From: Opisthocomus hoazin
Lineage: Eukaryota; Chordata; Aves; Opisthocomiformes; Opisthocomidae
Assembly (NCBI RefSeq): GCF_030867145.1
Contig: NC_134422.1
Coordinates: 11,852,531 to 11,916,530, forward strand
Direction of reading: 5' to 3'
Length of the DNA: 64,000 bases
The position numbers and the translations under genes were made by a program. Positions 9,351 through 19,267 of the stretch are shown one piece after another (position 1 is the first letter of the stretch; each line of letters opens with the position of its first letter). The notes under the pieces are model-generated. The model was not told the origin of the DNA. It worked only from the letters and a program-made list of their open reading frames with translations, and did no database searches.

Positions 9351-12300
9351 GGCCTAAAATGGTAAGTCTCAGCAAAGCAGAAATGATCAGCTGCAGGGAA
9401 CACTGCAGAATTTCCCCATCTAAATAGCCCCGTTTGGGAAAGTAGCTTTTGTGTAGCTACTATTAGTTGTTCAGGAACAGATCAAAGCGACTGCACCAGC
9501 TTGACTTCTCCTCCTGCAACACCTATTGTCTGGGCTAAACACAAGCTGTGGCATACCAGCACACTTCTGCTCAGAAGACCATGCTGTCAGCAAGAACTTT
9601 GCAGTTACAGCCCTGCTTGGGCTTCCTCCTGTTCTGCGTACTGGCCAGCCTCCAACCCTGCCTTTTCACAGCCTGGCTGTGGATAGCATCAGCTTATGAG
9701 AAAAAGTTCAGAGGAGGACATGGGCCATGCAGAAACAGAGAACCAAGACTGAGGACAAAGCCACACAGGTAGGGTCACCACTCCCAGCCTGCAAACGCCT
9801 GCCAAAAGAGTCGGAGGAAAACCTGAAGCCGGAGCAGGCACCAGGCTGAGTTTTAATCTGCTGCAGCATTCAGCATGAAGCCATACTTGTTGCAGTGGTA
9901 CAGACCGACCAAGAACCACCAGAGTGATTACAAATGAAAACATCCAGCCTGTCTAGCCCGCAGTCCAGTTACAAGCCTTCCAAAACAGACCCCTTCCCTG
10001 AGACGGTGACCTCCAAAACTCCGATCTGGAAACAAGCATCCTCTGGCTGTTTCACATTCCTTTGCTTCTGTTCCCTAAATACAATGTTTGTGTCGCTTGC
10101 TAAAAAAATCCACAGCAACAGGCATTCCAAGGAAATTTAAAGGGAAGTGATTCAGTCGTTTTTCTGGGATGAAGTTTTAAGTAAATGTTCATAGAATAGG
10201 TGATGGAAGCTATAATATGACCTGTGAATTATGGGTTAATTAAGCAATGTTGATACTGTGACACACAAATCACAATTTCAAGGACAGAAATTTTAACTCG
10301 GCTGGTTTTAATTTGGTGCCGGGTTTATCAAGATTTTGCAAGAATTTTAATTTGCACTGTACTTATGCGGTTACATCAGTTAAAGTGCCCAGGCTGAGTT
10401 CTCTTGAAACAGCACTTCTCGTGCTAGACAGAGATACTCACAACCTCAGAGAGACATGGTAAACTTTACAAACAAATATCAAAAGCTACACAACAATTCC
10501 TTAATGGTTCCAGCTTGTGCTGGTCTCTCACAGAGTCCCTGCTATGCTGCTTAGAAACAGCAGCAAGCCAGACTCCTTTCTGCTGCAGGCACTGGTGACG
10601 CTGGGTCACAGTCTTATTTCACTACGAAAAGTGCAGTATCCTTTCCTTCTGTTATAAACCATATTCCAAAGCGGATTAAGGACCACAATTTCATATAAAC
10701 GCCTACTTGCCAGATAACATAAATCATGTGGTAACCCAGTACTTTAAATACAGCCTGATGCCTCTACCCTAGACTTGATCAGATCAGAGAATGAACAGCG
10801 AGACTTTCAGATTCATATATTATGATGCAAATGAGTTTTGTAAATTGTGACCTAGTTCCCATGTTAGGAACAGTTGGGACCAACAGCAGGAACTATGCGA
10901 TGAATGCGAGCAGCGGGGGCAAGCAAGGAAATTAACATTTGTTCTTAATTTGAAATGGATTTTTAATCACTTTCAGGTGCCTCAAAGGAAGGGCACACAC
11001 TTGTTTACTATAATCATTCTGACAGAAGAATGCATAGAGGAGGTAACATGCTTTTGTTTCACTAATTGAAATGTTTGCGACATTGGTGTCAAATGAAGCA
11101 CCGGAATACAGCTCTTTCTGGATGATTTACTGAGTGCACAATGAAGGACTGTGCAATGAAGTTTTCCAATCGATCTGCTCCTCAGAAGTTGTGTTCTAAA
11201 GAAAATTAGTTGCACAGATCCACTGAGAGTGACTGGATATTAGATCACATCCATCTCTCCAAATCCGATTGTTATTTTTTCAGCTTTTTCAGCCTGACAA
11301 ACGAACTCTCTAAAGAGCCTGCTTGTGGATTTAGTTCCATGGATAGCAGCCACTTGCCTAACGCAATTCAGCATAGTTAGTGGAAAATACTGAACTCACA
11401 AAATTCTGCTTGCGCTCCAGCAGTGAGCGCACAACAACGTACAGTGCTGACCTCCAGCCTGCAGCAGCTTTCTGGTGAACTCTGCTGTTTTAAAAGAGGG
11501 CATCAGCAAGGGTGTAACTTGTTGAAAACCAGACAAGTTTTCATCCTAAGCATATCTAGAGTTGCTATCATCATCGGAAACTATATTAACTGTGCAAGAG
11601 CTATGGCGTCGACTCTCCTGAACAACAGAGTCTCAGCTCCCTCTGGTGGAAAAAGTAATTTTCTGCAAAACAATTTAAGTGAGAAAGTCTTGTTTCTGCT
11701 ACAGGCTTCAAGGCCGTGGGATAACTAAGAAAAGACAGTAAACAAGTCCCAAATCCTCCGTTCACTAAGAAGGACTGGAACTTCTTAGAAGTTGATACAA
11801 AATGTCATGACTCGCAGACTGTTGCAGGGTGGCTGCACAAGATACACCACACTCATCGAGTGCCAGTTGTGAAAGTGGCCAAGAGAGCCTCCATCTTCCC
11901 TGGATGGAGTTCTCCAGATGTGAATTATGATACATACGAAGCAAACGGTAGCCGCAAAGAAAACAACACACACACACACACACACAGAGTAAGTTCTAAC
12001 ATTCTTTCCACGATAACCAACTCCTAAGCCCCATAAACAGCCTCATCATCAAGGGGAGTGGAAGCACACTTCCAGGGCATGTGGAGTGTGAAAGGGTCAA
12101 GTCATCACCCTCAACATGCCCAGACAGTGAGGACATCCTTCAGCTGCATGTTTCTGAAGTCTGACTGCCAACAGAGCACAATGGCACAAATACAAGAAGC
12201 ATAAGGCAAAGCCCTCGGATCCAAGCCTGCATCCCTTGGTCTTAGGCACTCTGCACAGATTAATCCAACCAACAATCACCAAAACCTCTCCTTTTGACTT

Positions 12301-12917
12301 CAGTGTAACTCAAATCTCCTATTTTGAAAGGCTTGGTGAAGGGTCCAGTACTAACACCAAAATACTCTTCTCACTAGACTAGTTGTTCCTAGCCTACAGG
12401 TACGCGTATTAACAAAGGGACCAGGCTTTCTCTGTGTGCTTTGCAGCAGCACAGGAACAGCAGCAGCTGAGAACCGCATCACCATTCCTCTCTGCCTTCT
12501 GGATAGCTATGAACATTCAAGCCCATTTCCACCACACATACACTAGATATATTTTTTAGGGTTATTCCATCCTTTCCAATCAAAACCAATCATACAAGAT
12601 ATTTCTACTTCTTATTCATTGAGAAGAGTGGAAAGTAGTTCCTGGAGTCTTCCAGCTAGTCACAACAAGTCAATAAAGTACATTTGTTTTTCATTAGAGG
12701 AGTCAACAGCTCCACTATAATCAAGTACGCACACAACAACTAGTTGCTCTGACAAATTCTTTGTGTCTCCTGTAAACAGAATCACGAGTAATTTCTGCAG
12801 TCATGAACACACGAGAAACTGTTTTCAGAACCCCAGTATTCTAAAAAGTCTATTTCACGCTGCAACAGAAGGAAGACTTACAGATCCAGTGAAAGTTAAA
12901 CAGTAGCAAAAAAAGTA
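9351..12917. other. Intergenic, no gene recognised
   Basis: This lies between the provirus and the UMPS 3' end. Open frames here are short, lack homology I recognise and have no splice context. The only structured feature is a CA/TG run of about ten units at 11966-11986. The rest is AT-rich unique-looking sequence without CR1 tails. Confidence 0.6.
11966..11986. repeat. (AC)n microsatellite
   Basis: About ten AC dinucleotides in a row, downstream of UMPS. Confidence 0.9.
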
Positions 12918-13424
12918 TTTATTAAACAACACATTATTCGGTTTCACAGTGTGGGATTAAGACTCATACCTGCTCCTTGGCAACAGCAGAGCTGAGTAAC
13001 CCTGTGAGAGTGGGGCAGCAGGTCAGGTCTGCAGGTGAAGCTTATTAAGAACAGCAAAACACTGCTTCCACAGCCAGAAGGAATTTGAGGGTGGGGAAAA
13101 GAAACAAAAGCAACAACAGGCAACCAAATACCCTTGGAGTGTTTCGTGCAACATTTTTCAGCAGAGATAAGCTATTAAGGCTAAAAACCAGGCATGAAGT
13201 TTTGGTTTCATATATTCAAATACTAAAAAACCAACCATGACATGTACAACTCGATCTGTGTGTGTGCAATTAAAAATAATTTAGTAACAGATTTTTCTCT
13301 CTAAGGGCAGTTTTCTACTGGCGGAAGTGTCTATGTATTTATCTGGAAGTCTGAGTATTTAACAAAGTGTGATGATGACTGCAGCTCCATCAGCTTTGCT
13401 CATTATCAGGAAAGGGGCCTGCTT
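12918..13424 (-). other. Probable UMPS 3' UTR
   Basis: This runs from the UMPS stop codon to the first good minus-strand AATAAA (plus TTTATT at 12918-12923), about 500 bases. Transcript end is inferred from the hexamer only. Confidence 0.5.
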
Positions 13425-13606
13425 TCAGTCTTCCGCACAAACACCGAGTCTGCTTACGTAGCTCTCCCAAGCTGCCTTCCTGTACTTCTCTGCTTCTTGA
13501 AGACGGTCTGAAGCTGACAAGATGCCACGTCCCACAATAATGATGTCTGAACCTTTTTTGCTAATAACTTCCCTGGGGCTTAGGTACTTCTGTCCAAGGC
13601 TGTCAC
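13425..13606 (-). CDS. UMPS: UMPS coding exon 6 (C-terminus, stop)
   Basis: It starts with the last two bases of a split glycine codon after a tttcag acceptor and reads [20 protein letters not shown]. It then carries [20 protein letters not shown], which includes the phosphate-gripping loop of OMP decarboxylase. It ends SRLGVCAED and TGA. The tail is three residues longer than the SRLGV end I know from mammals. Confidence 0.96.
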
Positions 13607-14937
13607 CTGAAATAGAGACACCATTTTTTTTTCATTTATACAAAATTGTATCCACTAAAAACCTTCAAAGAGGTGCTGGAGCAGAGCACAGCTATGCGGT
13701 TCAAGCTCTCGCCCTAACAATCCACAGACCCAACTAGAACCATCTACAGCTAACAATCCCCAACCTATTACACAGATTAAATAATGAAAAAGGAGGGTGT
13801 GCTCTGACAAATTTGCTGTTTACATGGCTACAGTTACTCCACGAAGAACCATCAGGATTACTGAAATAAGCCTTAGCCTTCTGAGAACAGGCAAACCCCC
13901 CTACACATTCAAGTAAAAGGCTGAGATTTCACTTCAGGTTGCATAAGAACTAAGTATTGCAGAGAAAGACATCTCCCCTGCCTGGACCAGTGATAACCTG
14001 TTTAGTCAGCAGAAGACTTCCAATTCATTGATACTGATGTAAATGCAGTATCAACACTGTTACAGTTAGACTTCTCTATTTGTTAAAGCCTTTTTTCCTA
14101 CTCCTACTGAGAAGCTGTACATTAACTTAACACCTATCTGAAGAACTTCACATGTTTAAGGACTGTGCTTTATGGTAACTGCAGACCTCAGCACAAGATC
14201 TAACAAAGCTGCGTAGGTTGCTGGTTGCCTTTCAGAGCTCCCAGGAAAGGGGTCAGTGTACCCAGAAATACAGAAGGCAGCCCATAATGGCAAACACAGA
14301 CTCCTCACAGCAGAGAATCAGCAACTAAACCCTCTTCAGAAGTCACTTTTTCACTAAAGGCTAGATCATTTACTGTATTTACAAATGGACTATAAGTATT
14401 TCAGAAGAGTTACCTCCAGCTTGCAGCTGCACCCCTGGAGTTAAGTGAAGAAATTCTGGTTTATTACTAACTCTAGATCCAGATATGAATCCGAAAACAA
14501 AATCCGAGTTGTCTTCAGCCATCTGCACCTGAAGAAGATCAGTAAATGGTTACAAGTGACATATCTAAAATTAGGCTTGACAGGCAATCTGTTTCTGATC
14601 CACCCGCTGACATATTAAGCTGAGCAAGGCAGGGGTACAAAACACACGGGTTAACAATTCTTGCTTTACCAATATAAAGTCACTCAGACCTGACCCACCC
14701 CTCACTGATCTTGCTGTTCTTGCAGCCAGGAACATGAATGTTATGTTTCTTTATGTTATAATACAACGAATGACTCAAACTTATGTCTTTTAAGTAATAA
14801 ATTTCTAATAACGGGGGAACAGCAAGCTTGGCATGTTTACCAGAATTCACAGTGTGAACTCCAGCCACCCTACACCACCAGCCTACAGCTGCAACCTTCA
14901 AACACCACGCTGTCACATGCCTGAGTCTCCACAGGAC

Positions 14938-14969
<32 letters not shown>

Positions 14970-17900
14970 TAACAGAGCTGGAGAGACCTTCGGAAGTGCA
15001 AATATTGGAAGCATACAAAACCTCCCCCTCACAACACTTTACAACCTTCTCACCCGAAACAAGACCGCCTACTTACTGCAGCTTTTGTGTATTCACCCGT
15101 TGCAAGTGACCCCTGGGAACTCATCTCAGCAATGAGAAGACAGCCGCGCTGGAGAGGAAGCCCTGCTTCCTTCAGCCCTTTCACAACTCCGGAGCCTGGA
15201 ACCACGTGGGCATTAACGAAGTCTGCCCAGGATGCGATTCTGAACACACCACCTGAGAACACGGGTAAGAAAACACAGGCAAAGCGTCATTAGAAATGCG
15301 TTACACAGGAATGCGAGTTAAACCAAACAAGCTGCATGGAGCATCATTCACATTTTAAAAGGCGGTTTTACTACTGAGGCTTGACAGTTACAAGTTAAGT
15401 CTCATCAGACAGTCCTGACAGCTAACCACAAAGTGTAACCTCACAGTTTTACTTTTCACAAAGACTTCTTAGCATCTCGCCTTTAATATTCATTGAGGCA
15501 TTTATGGTAACTCAAAAATCCCCTGTCACAGGTGCTACCTTTCAATACAGTATGCAGATTATACGGGACGTATGGATCAGAAAAAAATGGTTCTACAGTT
15601 GCAGATTCAGTATCGAATGAAAGCCGTAATGAGCACACCAGCATGCAATAGCAGGCTGCCTTAAGAAGCCACGCTGCGTTTTCTCACGGCAAACAACTAC
15701 TCAGAAGTACTTACTGAGCACAACCACAGATTCATAAAAAGGTTTAGGGTGGAAGTGACCTCCGGAGGTCACACCCTCTCAGCGGGGTTAACTTCAAAGC
15801 TAGATCAGGCTGCTCAGGGCCTTGTCCCCTTGAGTCTTCCCCAAGGCTGGAGATTCCACAATCTCTCCTGGCAACCTGTGCCAGCACTGCAATTACACAC
15901 ACTGGCAGCAAAGTTACAGTACACCAAGGCTGATGATAATCACCTTCATATTGATGTTTCACTGTGTTTCCAATGTCTGCAAACTTCCTGTCTTCAAAAA
16001 TCAAGAATTCGTGTCGATCTGCGAGTGTTCTCAACTCCTTTACTACCTCCTGGGTGAAATCATTCAGGATGTCGATATGAGTCTTCAGGATGCAAATGCT
16101 GGGGCCCAGGATAGCAGCTACCTGCAGCAGCTCTTCGGAGCTGGTGACATCAGCAGAAAGGCACAAGTTCGTTTGCTTCTTTTCCATGAGCACGAGAAGC
16201 CTGGCCGCAGTAGGATGGACCCCCGGCAGCTCAGCACGAGCGCTGAAGCTCAGCTCTTTATGTTGACTCTTCACAGGAGTGAGGCCATTCTGAGTCACTG
16301 GCTCAAAGACACTTTCCTGAATGAATTTCTTCACCTTTTCAACCACCTCGGCAGCCACTTCTCCCTGCTGCTGGAGAATCTCCAACACCCCCGACAACGT
16401 GCACACAGAGTGCAGGCGAATTCCACGTTCTGCTAACCTGGCCTTCCCGCCCTGCTCCCTGTCCAACAGCACTACGGCATCCGTCACTTTTAATCCTTCC
16501 TTCTCAAGAACCTCCGCAGTTTCCAGTACACTAGAGCCACTTGTTACCACATCTTCAATGATCAAGCACGTTTCCCCTGGATTAATGGCGCCTTCTACCA
16601 GCCGCTTAGTACCTTAAAAACAAAAGGCAAACACTCCACTAAAATCAAGGAAGTTTAAAAGACCCCCAAAAACCCTGAAGTATCAAAACATTAATTGCTG
16701 TTCTAATGTAAAGATCGTATTTGTTCCACATAAAAGCATTCACTGCAGCCATACCCTGAAGTCCAATGGAACTGGAATGGCAGAGAAGAGGAATTTCACA
16801 TCCACTGTCAGTACGGAGAAGCAATCTGTTCAGTTATTACCCGATACCAGTTATCGCAGTTCTTACCACAGCCCAGTCACTGACCTGTAATTCAATTCAC
16901 ATAGACTGCTGCTTCTCCAAGTTAATAAAATACTTCAAGTGTCCAGAAGTTATGTTCCATTAACAAAACTGAGACATTGTTAACTGCACAAATTTAAATC
17001 TTTGGATAAGATGACTACAAAAGTTTATTATTGCTACGAAATGAGTGCTCAGAATTACAAAAGTATTTTCCCTGGTTATTTAAAGTATCTTTAAAGCAGC
17101 AGTTATTGGCACTCTTCAGCACCTTTCCTATTTTCCACAGGCATTATTCAGTGCTTAATCTGCCTGTTAGAACAATTAGGAGTAAAGCCCCAAATGCCTC
17201 TGCCCTGACCAACAACAGGCACATGCTGGTGAAAGGCCTCCTAGGGGGCAACAACAAAGGACACCCAGCTCTCCCCGGGAGCAGCCAGCAGCCCAGAGAA
17301 CAAGTGAACGTTTTTGCAATCCGTGTGACACCGGAAACCTTGTGCCAGGCAGTTAATTGCTGTCACAACTGACTTGTCCTTCACAAGAAGTAACAGCAAA
17401 TGTTTTCATGCCTGGCACACTGACATCTAGTTTTGACAAGCATACTTTTTAATTAAACACTGTTGGAAGTGTATAGCTCTTCTCACGTACAGAAATGTAG
17501 TCACTACAGCATGTTAAAGCTTCAGTCTTCTCTCCCCCTTCCTTTATCAAATAAATGGTTCATTGGGTAGAGAGCTGCTTGTCACCTGGTCCAACCTGCC
17601 CACTGACTACAGGACTATAGGACACGAAAGAAAAAGGGCTTTGAGACCTAAATGAAGAAGGGACTAGAAAGGTTCCACTTGGAGTAAATATGCAAAAAGT
17701 TCTGTTTGGGGGTGAAATGTGGCACTGGTTTCAGCATATGAGAGAAACCGAGTTACAGATCTGGGCTTCTGGAAGAGGCCAGTAACCCAGAACCACAGTA
17801 ATGGTGCCAAAGAAAAAAGACACTGATGAAAAAACACACCCCCACCCCCAATTACAAAGAAACAAACCCCTCATGCCCACCCCCCTCGAGCCTCCAAACC

Positions 17901-18725
17901 TACTACAGCAGGATTCAAGCTGCAGCCTAGTCAGCAGGCAGCTGGGAGAGCCTGACCAGGACAGGGTGCTGTGGGAGGTACGTTTCAGGGGGAAAAAGGG
18001 CTGCTTTTGACTGGAACGGAGGTGCTGCACGTTGCAAAAGAAACACAAATACGCAAAGTCACTTCCCAAGCAACACAACCAGCGGACACAAAATGTTGAT
18101 TTGAAGGTTTTACCATAGTCTTTCGCTTCCTTCCTCCGTATAAGCATTGGAATCCGATGTTCTGAGCAGATAATGGTGGCCAGCGGCAGCGCCGTGTAGG
18201 GAACGCCGCACACGCAGTCGTACCGGAGACCGGCATCTCTGGCTGTCTCATACAGAAGGCCCGCGACCTCCAAAGCAAAACCAACCATTCTTGAAGAGTC
18301 AGACTGGCGGGAACCCGGCCAAACAAACTCATCGCCACGGGACGCGACGCAGACGCACGCAGGCCTCCCTCCGCTACGCGACCTGACAGCCGCGGTCCCT
18401 GCCGCGGGCGGCCCCGGCCCACGCGTGTCCCCAGCCGGCCCCTGGCCAGTCGGCCCCGCGGAGGGCCCTGAGGGGAGGCCCCGGCCCCGCTCCCTCCAGC
18501 CCAGCCCGCGGCCGCTCTCCACCGAGAGGCACCGACAGACCGGCGGTCTCCCGGCCCGGCCCGGCCCCTCGCCCCCCCCGGGCCCCTCACCTGGCGGAGG
18601 AGCAGCGGGCGGGAGACGAGGCCGCGCAAGTCGATGTAGACGGGGGAGGCCCGGCCGCTCTTCAGCACGAAGTCGCCGAAGCGCAGGGCGCCCGCCTCGC
18701 GCAGCGTCGCCGCCACAGCCGCCAT
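13425..18725 (-). CDS. UMPS: Uridine 5'-monophosphate synthase, complete gene, six coding exons
   Basis: UMPS is the bifunctional cytosolic enzyme that finishes de novo pyrimidine synthesis. An N-terminal orotate phosphoribosyltransferase makes OMP from orotate and PRPP, and a C-terminal OMP decarboxylase makes UMP. Joined exons are 18725-18591, 18267-18114, 16612-15944, 15252-15077, 14528-14414 and 13606-13425 (1431 bases, 476 residues plus TGA), close to the 480 of the human enzyme. All phases agree. The PRPP loop [12 protein letters not shown] is at about residues 113-124. The decarboxylase [10 protein letters not shown] motif puts the catalytic Asp-Lys-Asp at about 303, 305 and 308. The phosphate-binding end IIIVGRGI is in the last exon. 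The start is the ATG at 18725, giving [20 protein letters not shown]. It lies in a CpG island, as for a housekeeping gene. Confidence 0.97.
14414..14528 (-). CDS. UMPS: UMPS coding exon 5
   Basis: This 115-base exon has acceptor cttcag and donor GGAG|GTAACT. It encodes [20 protein letters not shown] and then [16 protein letters not shown], part of the decarboxylase barrel. It enters in phase 0 and leaves in phase 1. Confidence 0.96.
14938..14965 (+). repeat. Poly(A) run of 28 in UMPS intron 4
   Basis: This is an uninterrupted A28 on the plus strand (T28 in the UMPS sense). It may be slippage-grown, or the tail of a retroposed sequence. The 100 bases before it are not recognisable and no flanking duplication was found. 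Confidence 0.95.
15077..15252 (-). CDS. UMPS: UMPS coding exon 4
   Basis: This 176-base exon has donor GCA|GTAAGT. It reads [20 protein letters not shown] and later [20 protein letters not shown], the substrate-binding middle of the decarboxylase barrel. Confidence 0.97.
15731..15893 (-). mobile_element. CR1 3'-end fragment in UMPS intron 3
   Basis: The plus strand reads as a worn reverse complement of a CR1 tail (tttagggtggaagtgacctc, then aggctgctcagggccttgtc, gcaacctgtgccagcactgc). The fragment is therefore in the same sense as UMPS. It ends only about 50 bases from the exon 3 splice donor at 15943. Confidence 0.78.
15944..16612 (-). CDS. UMPS: UMPS coding exon 3 (large central exon)
   Basis: This 669-base exon joins the two enzyme halves. 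It contains the PRPP-binding loop ([13 protein letters not shown]), the variable linker around [20 protein letters not shown], the start of the decarboxylase ([14 protein letters not shown]) and its active site ([11 protein letters not shown]). Acceptor is ttttaag, donor GAAG|GTGATT. Confidence 0.97.
16613..18113 (-). other. UMPS intron 2, no other feature seen
   Basis: This is 1.5 kb of intron between exons 3 and 2. I read both strands without finding another exon or a clear repeat. Long open frames overlapping exons 1 and 2 are read-through of GC-rich sequence. Confidence 0.6.
18114..18267 (-). CDS. UMPS: UMPS coding exon 2
   Basis: This 154-base exon encodes [20 protein letters not shown] and then [20 protein letters not shown] and RRKEAKDYG, the orotate phosphoribosyltransferase core. 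The acceptor (ggttttgctttggag) has a short, purine-broken pyrimidine tract and looks weak. The donor TATG|GTAAAA is ordinary. Confidence 0.95.
18591..18725 (-). CDS. UMPS: UMPS coding exon 1
   Basis: It has 45 codons from ATG at 18725 to CAG|GTGAGG. It encodes [20 protein letters not shown] and [19 protein letters not shown]. The start is chosen by match to the family N-terminus and a G at -3 and +4. The open frame runs on upstream, but that part is only GC-rich noise. Confidence 0.95.
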
Positions 18726-19100
18726 GCCGCCGCGCGCCGCCCCCGCGCCGCGAGATGACGGCGCGGGGCGGGTCCTCGTGAGGGGAGCCGCTGTCACGTG
18801 AGGGGAGGCAGGGCAACTTGAGGGGTCGCGGTGGCCCCTGAGGGGAGCCGGTGTTGGGTGCTCCCCAGCCCCTGCGGGCCCGATCCCCGCGGCCCCGCGC
18901 CCTCCCATCCCCCGCCAGCTCCCCAGGGCGCCGGGGCCTCCCCGCAGAGCCCTCCCCGGCCCCGGCCCCGCAGGGCAGGGGAGCCCGCCGCGGGCGGTGC
19001 GGGGCCCGGCGCGCAGGGGGGGCCTTCGGGGCCTGCCCCGCTCCCTCTCGGGCAGCGCCCGGCTCCGCGGGGAAGCGGAAAGCCCCTTGCTTGGCGCTTG

Positions 19101-19197
19101 GGCTGTCGGGGTGACTCCCAGGCGGCTGGCCGGGGCTGTCGGGGTGTCTGAGGCGGCTGGCCGGGGCTGTCGGGGTGACTCCGAGGTGGCTGGCTGG
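19101..19197. repeat. Three-copy minisatellite, unit about 32 bp
   Basis: Units at 19101-19133, 19134-19164 and 19165-19197 each start ggctgtcggggtg and end ggctggccgg or a one-base variant. They lie at the outer edge of the UMPS CpG island, about 375-470 bases upstream of the start codon. Confidence 0.9.
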
Positions 19198-19267
19198 CCC
19201 CCGGGGTGCGGTACGTGAGGCCAGGCGCTGGCTGGGGCCATAGGCCCTTGGGCTGGTTTCCTGGGAA

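Larger units (their letters stand above)
18340..19260. promoter_or_regulatory. CpG island over UMPS exon 1 and promoter
   Basis: This is a dense run of GC-rich, CpG-rich sequence covering intron 1, exon 1 and about 500 bases upstream. No TATA box stands near the start, which fits a housekeeping promoter. The sequence falls sharply to AT-rich on both sides. Several long open frames here are composition artefacts. Confidence 0.85.

Noticed and set aside
17530-17640. Possible CR1 tail in UMPS intron 2
   Set aside because: Only a few words resemble CR1 (cacctggtccaacctgccc). There is no tail repeat or coding end.
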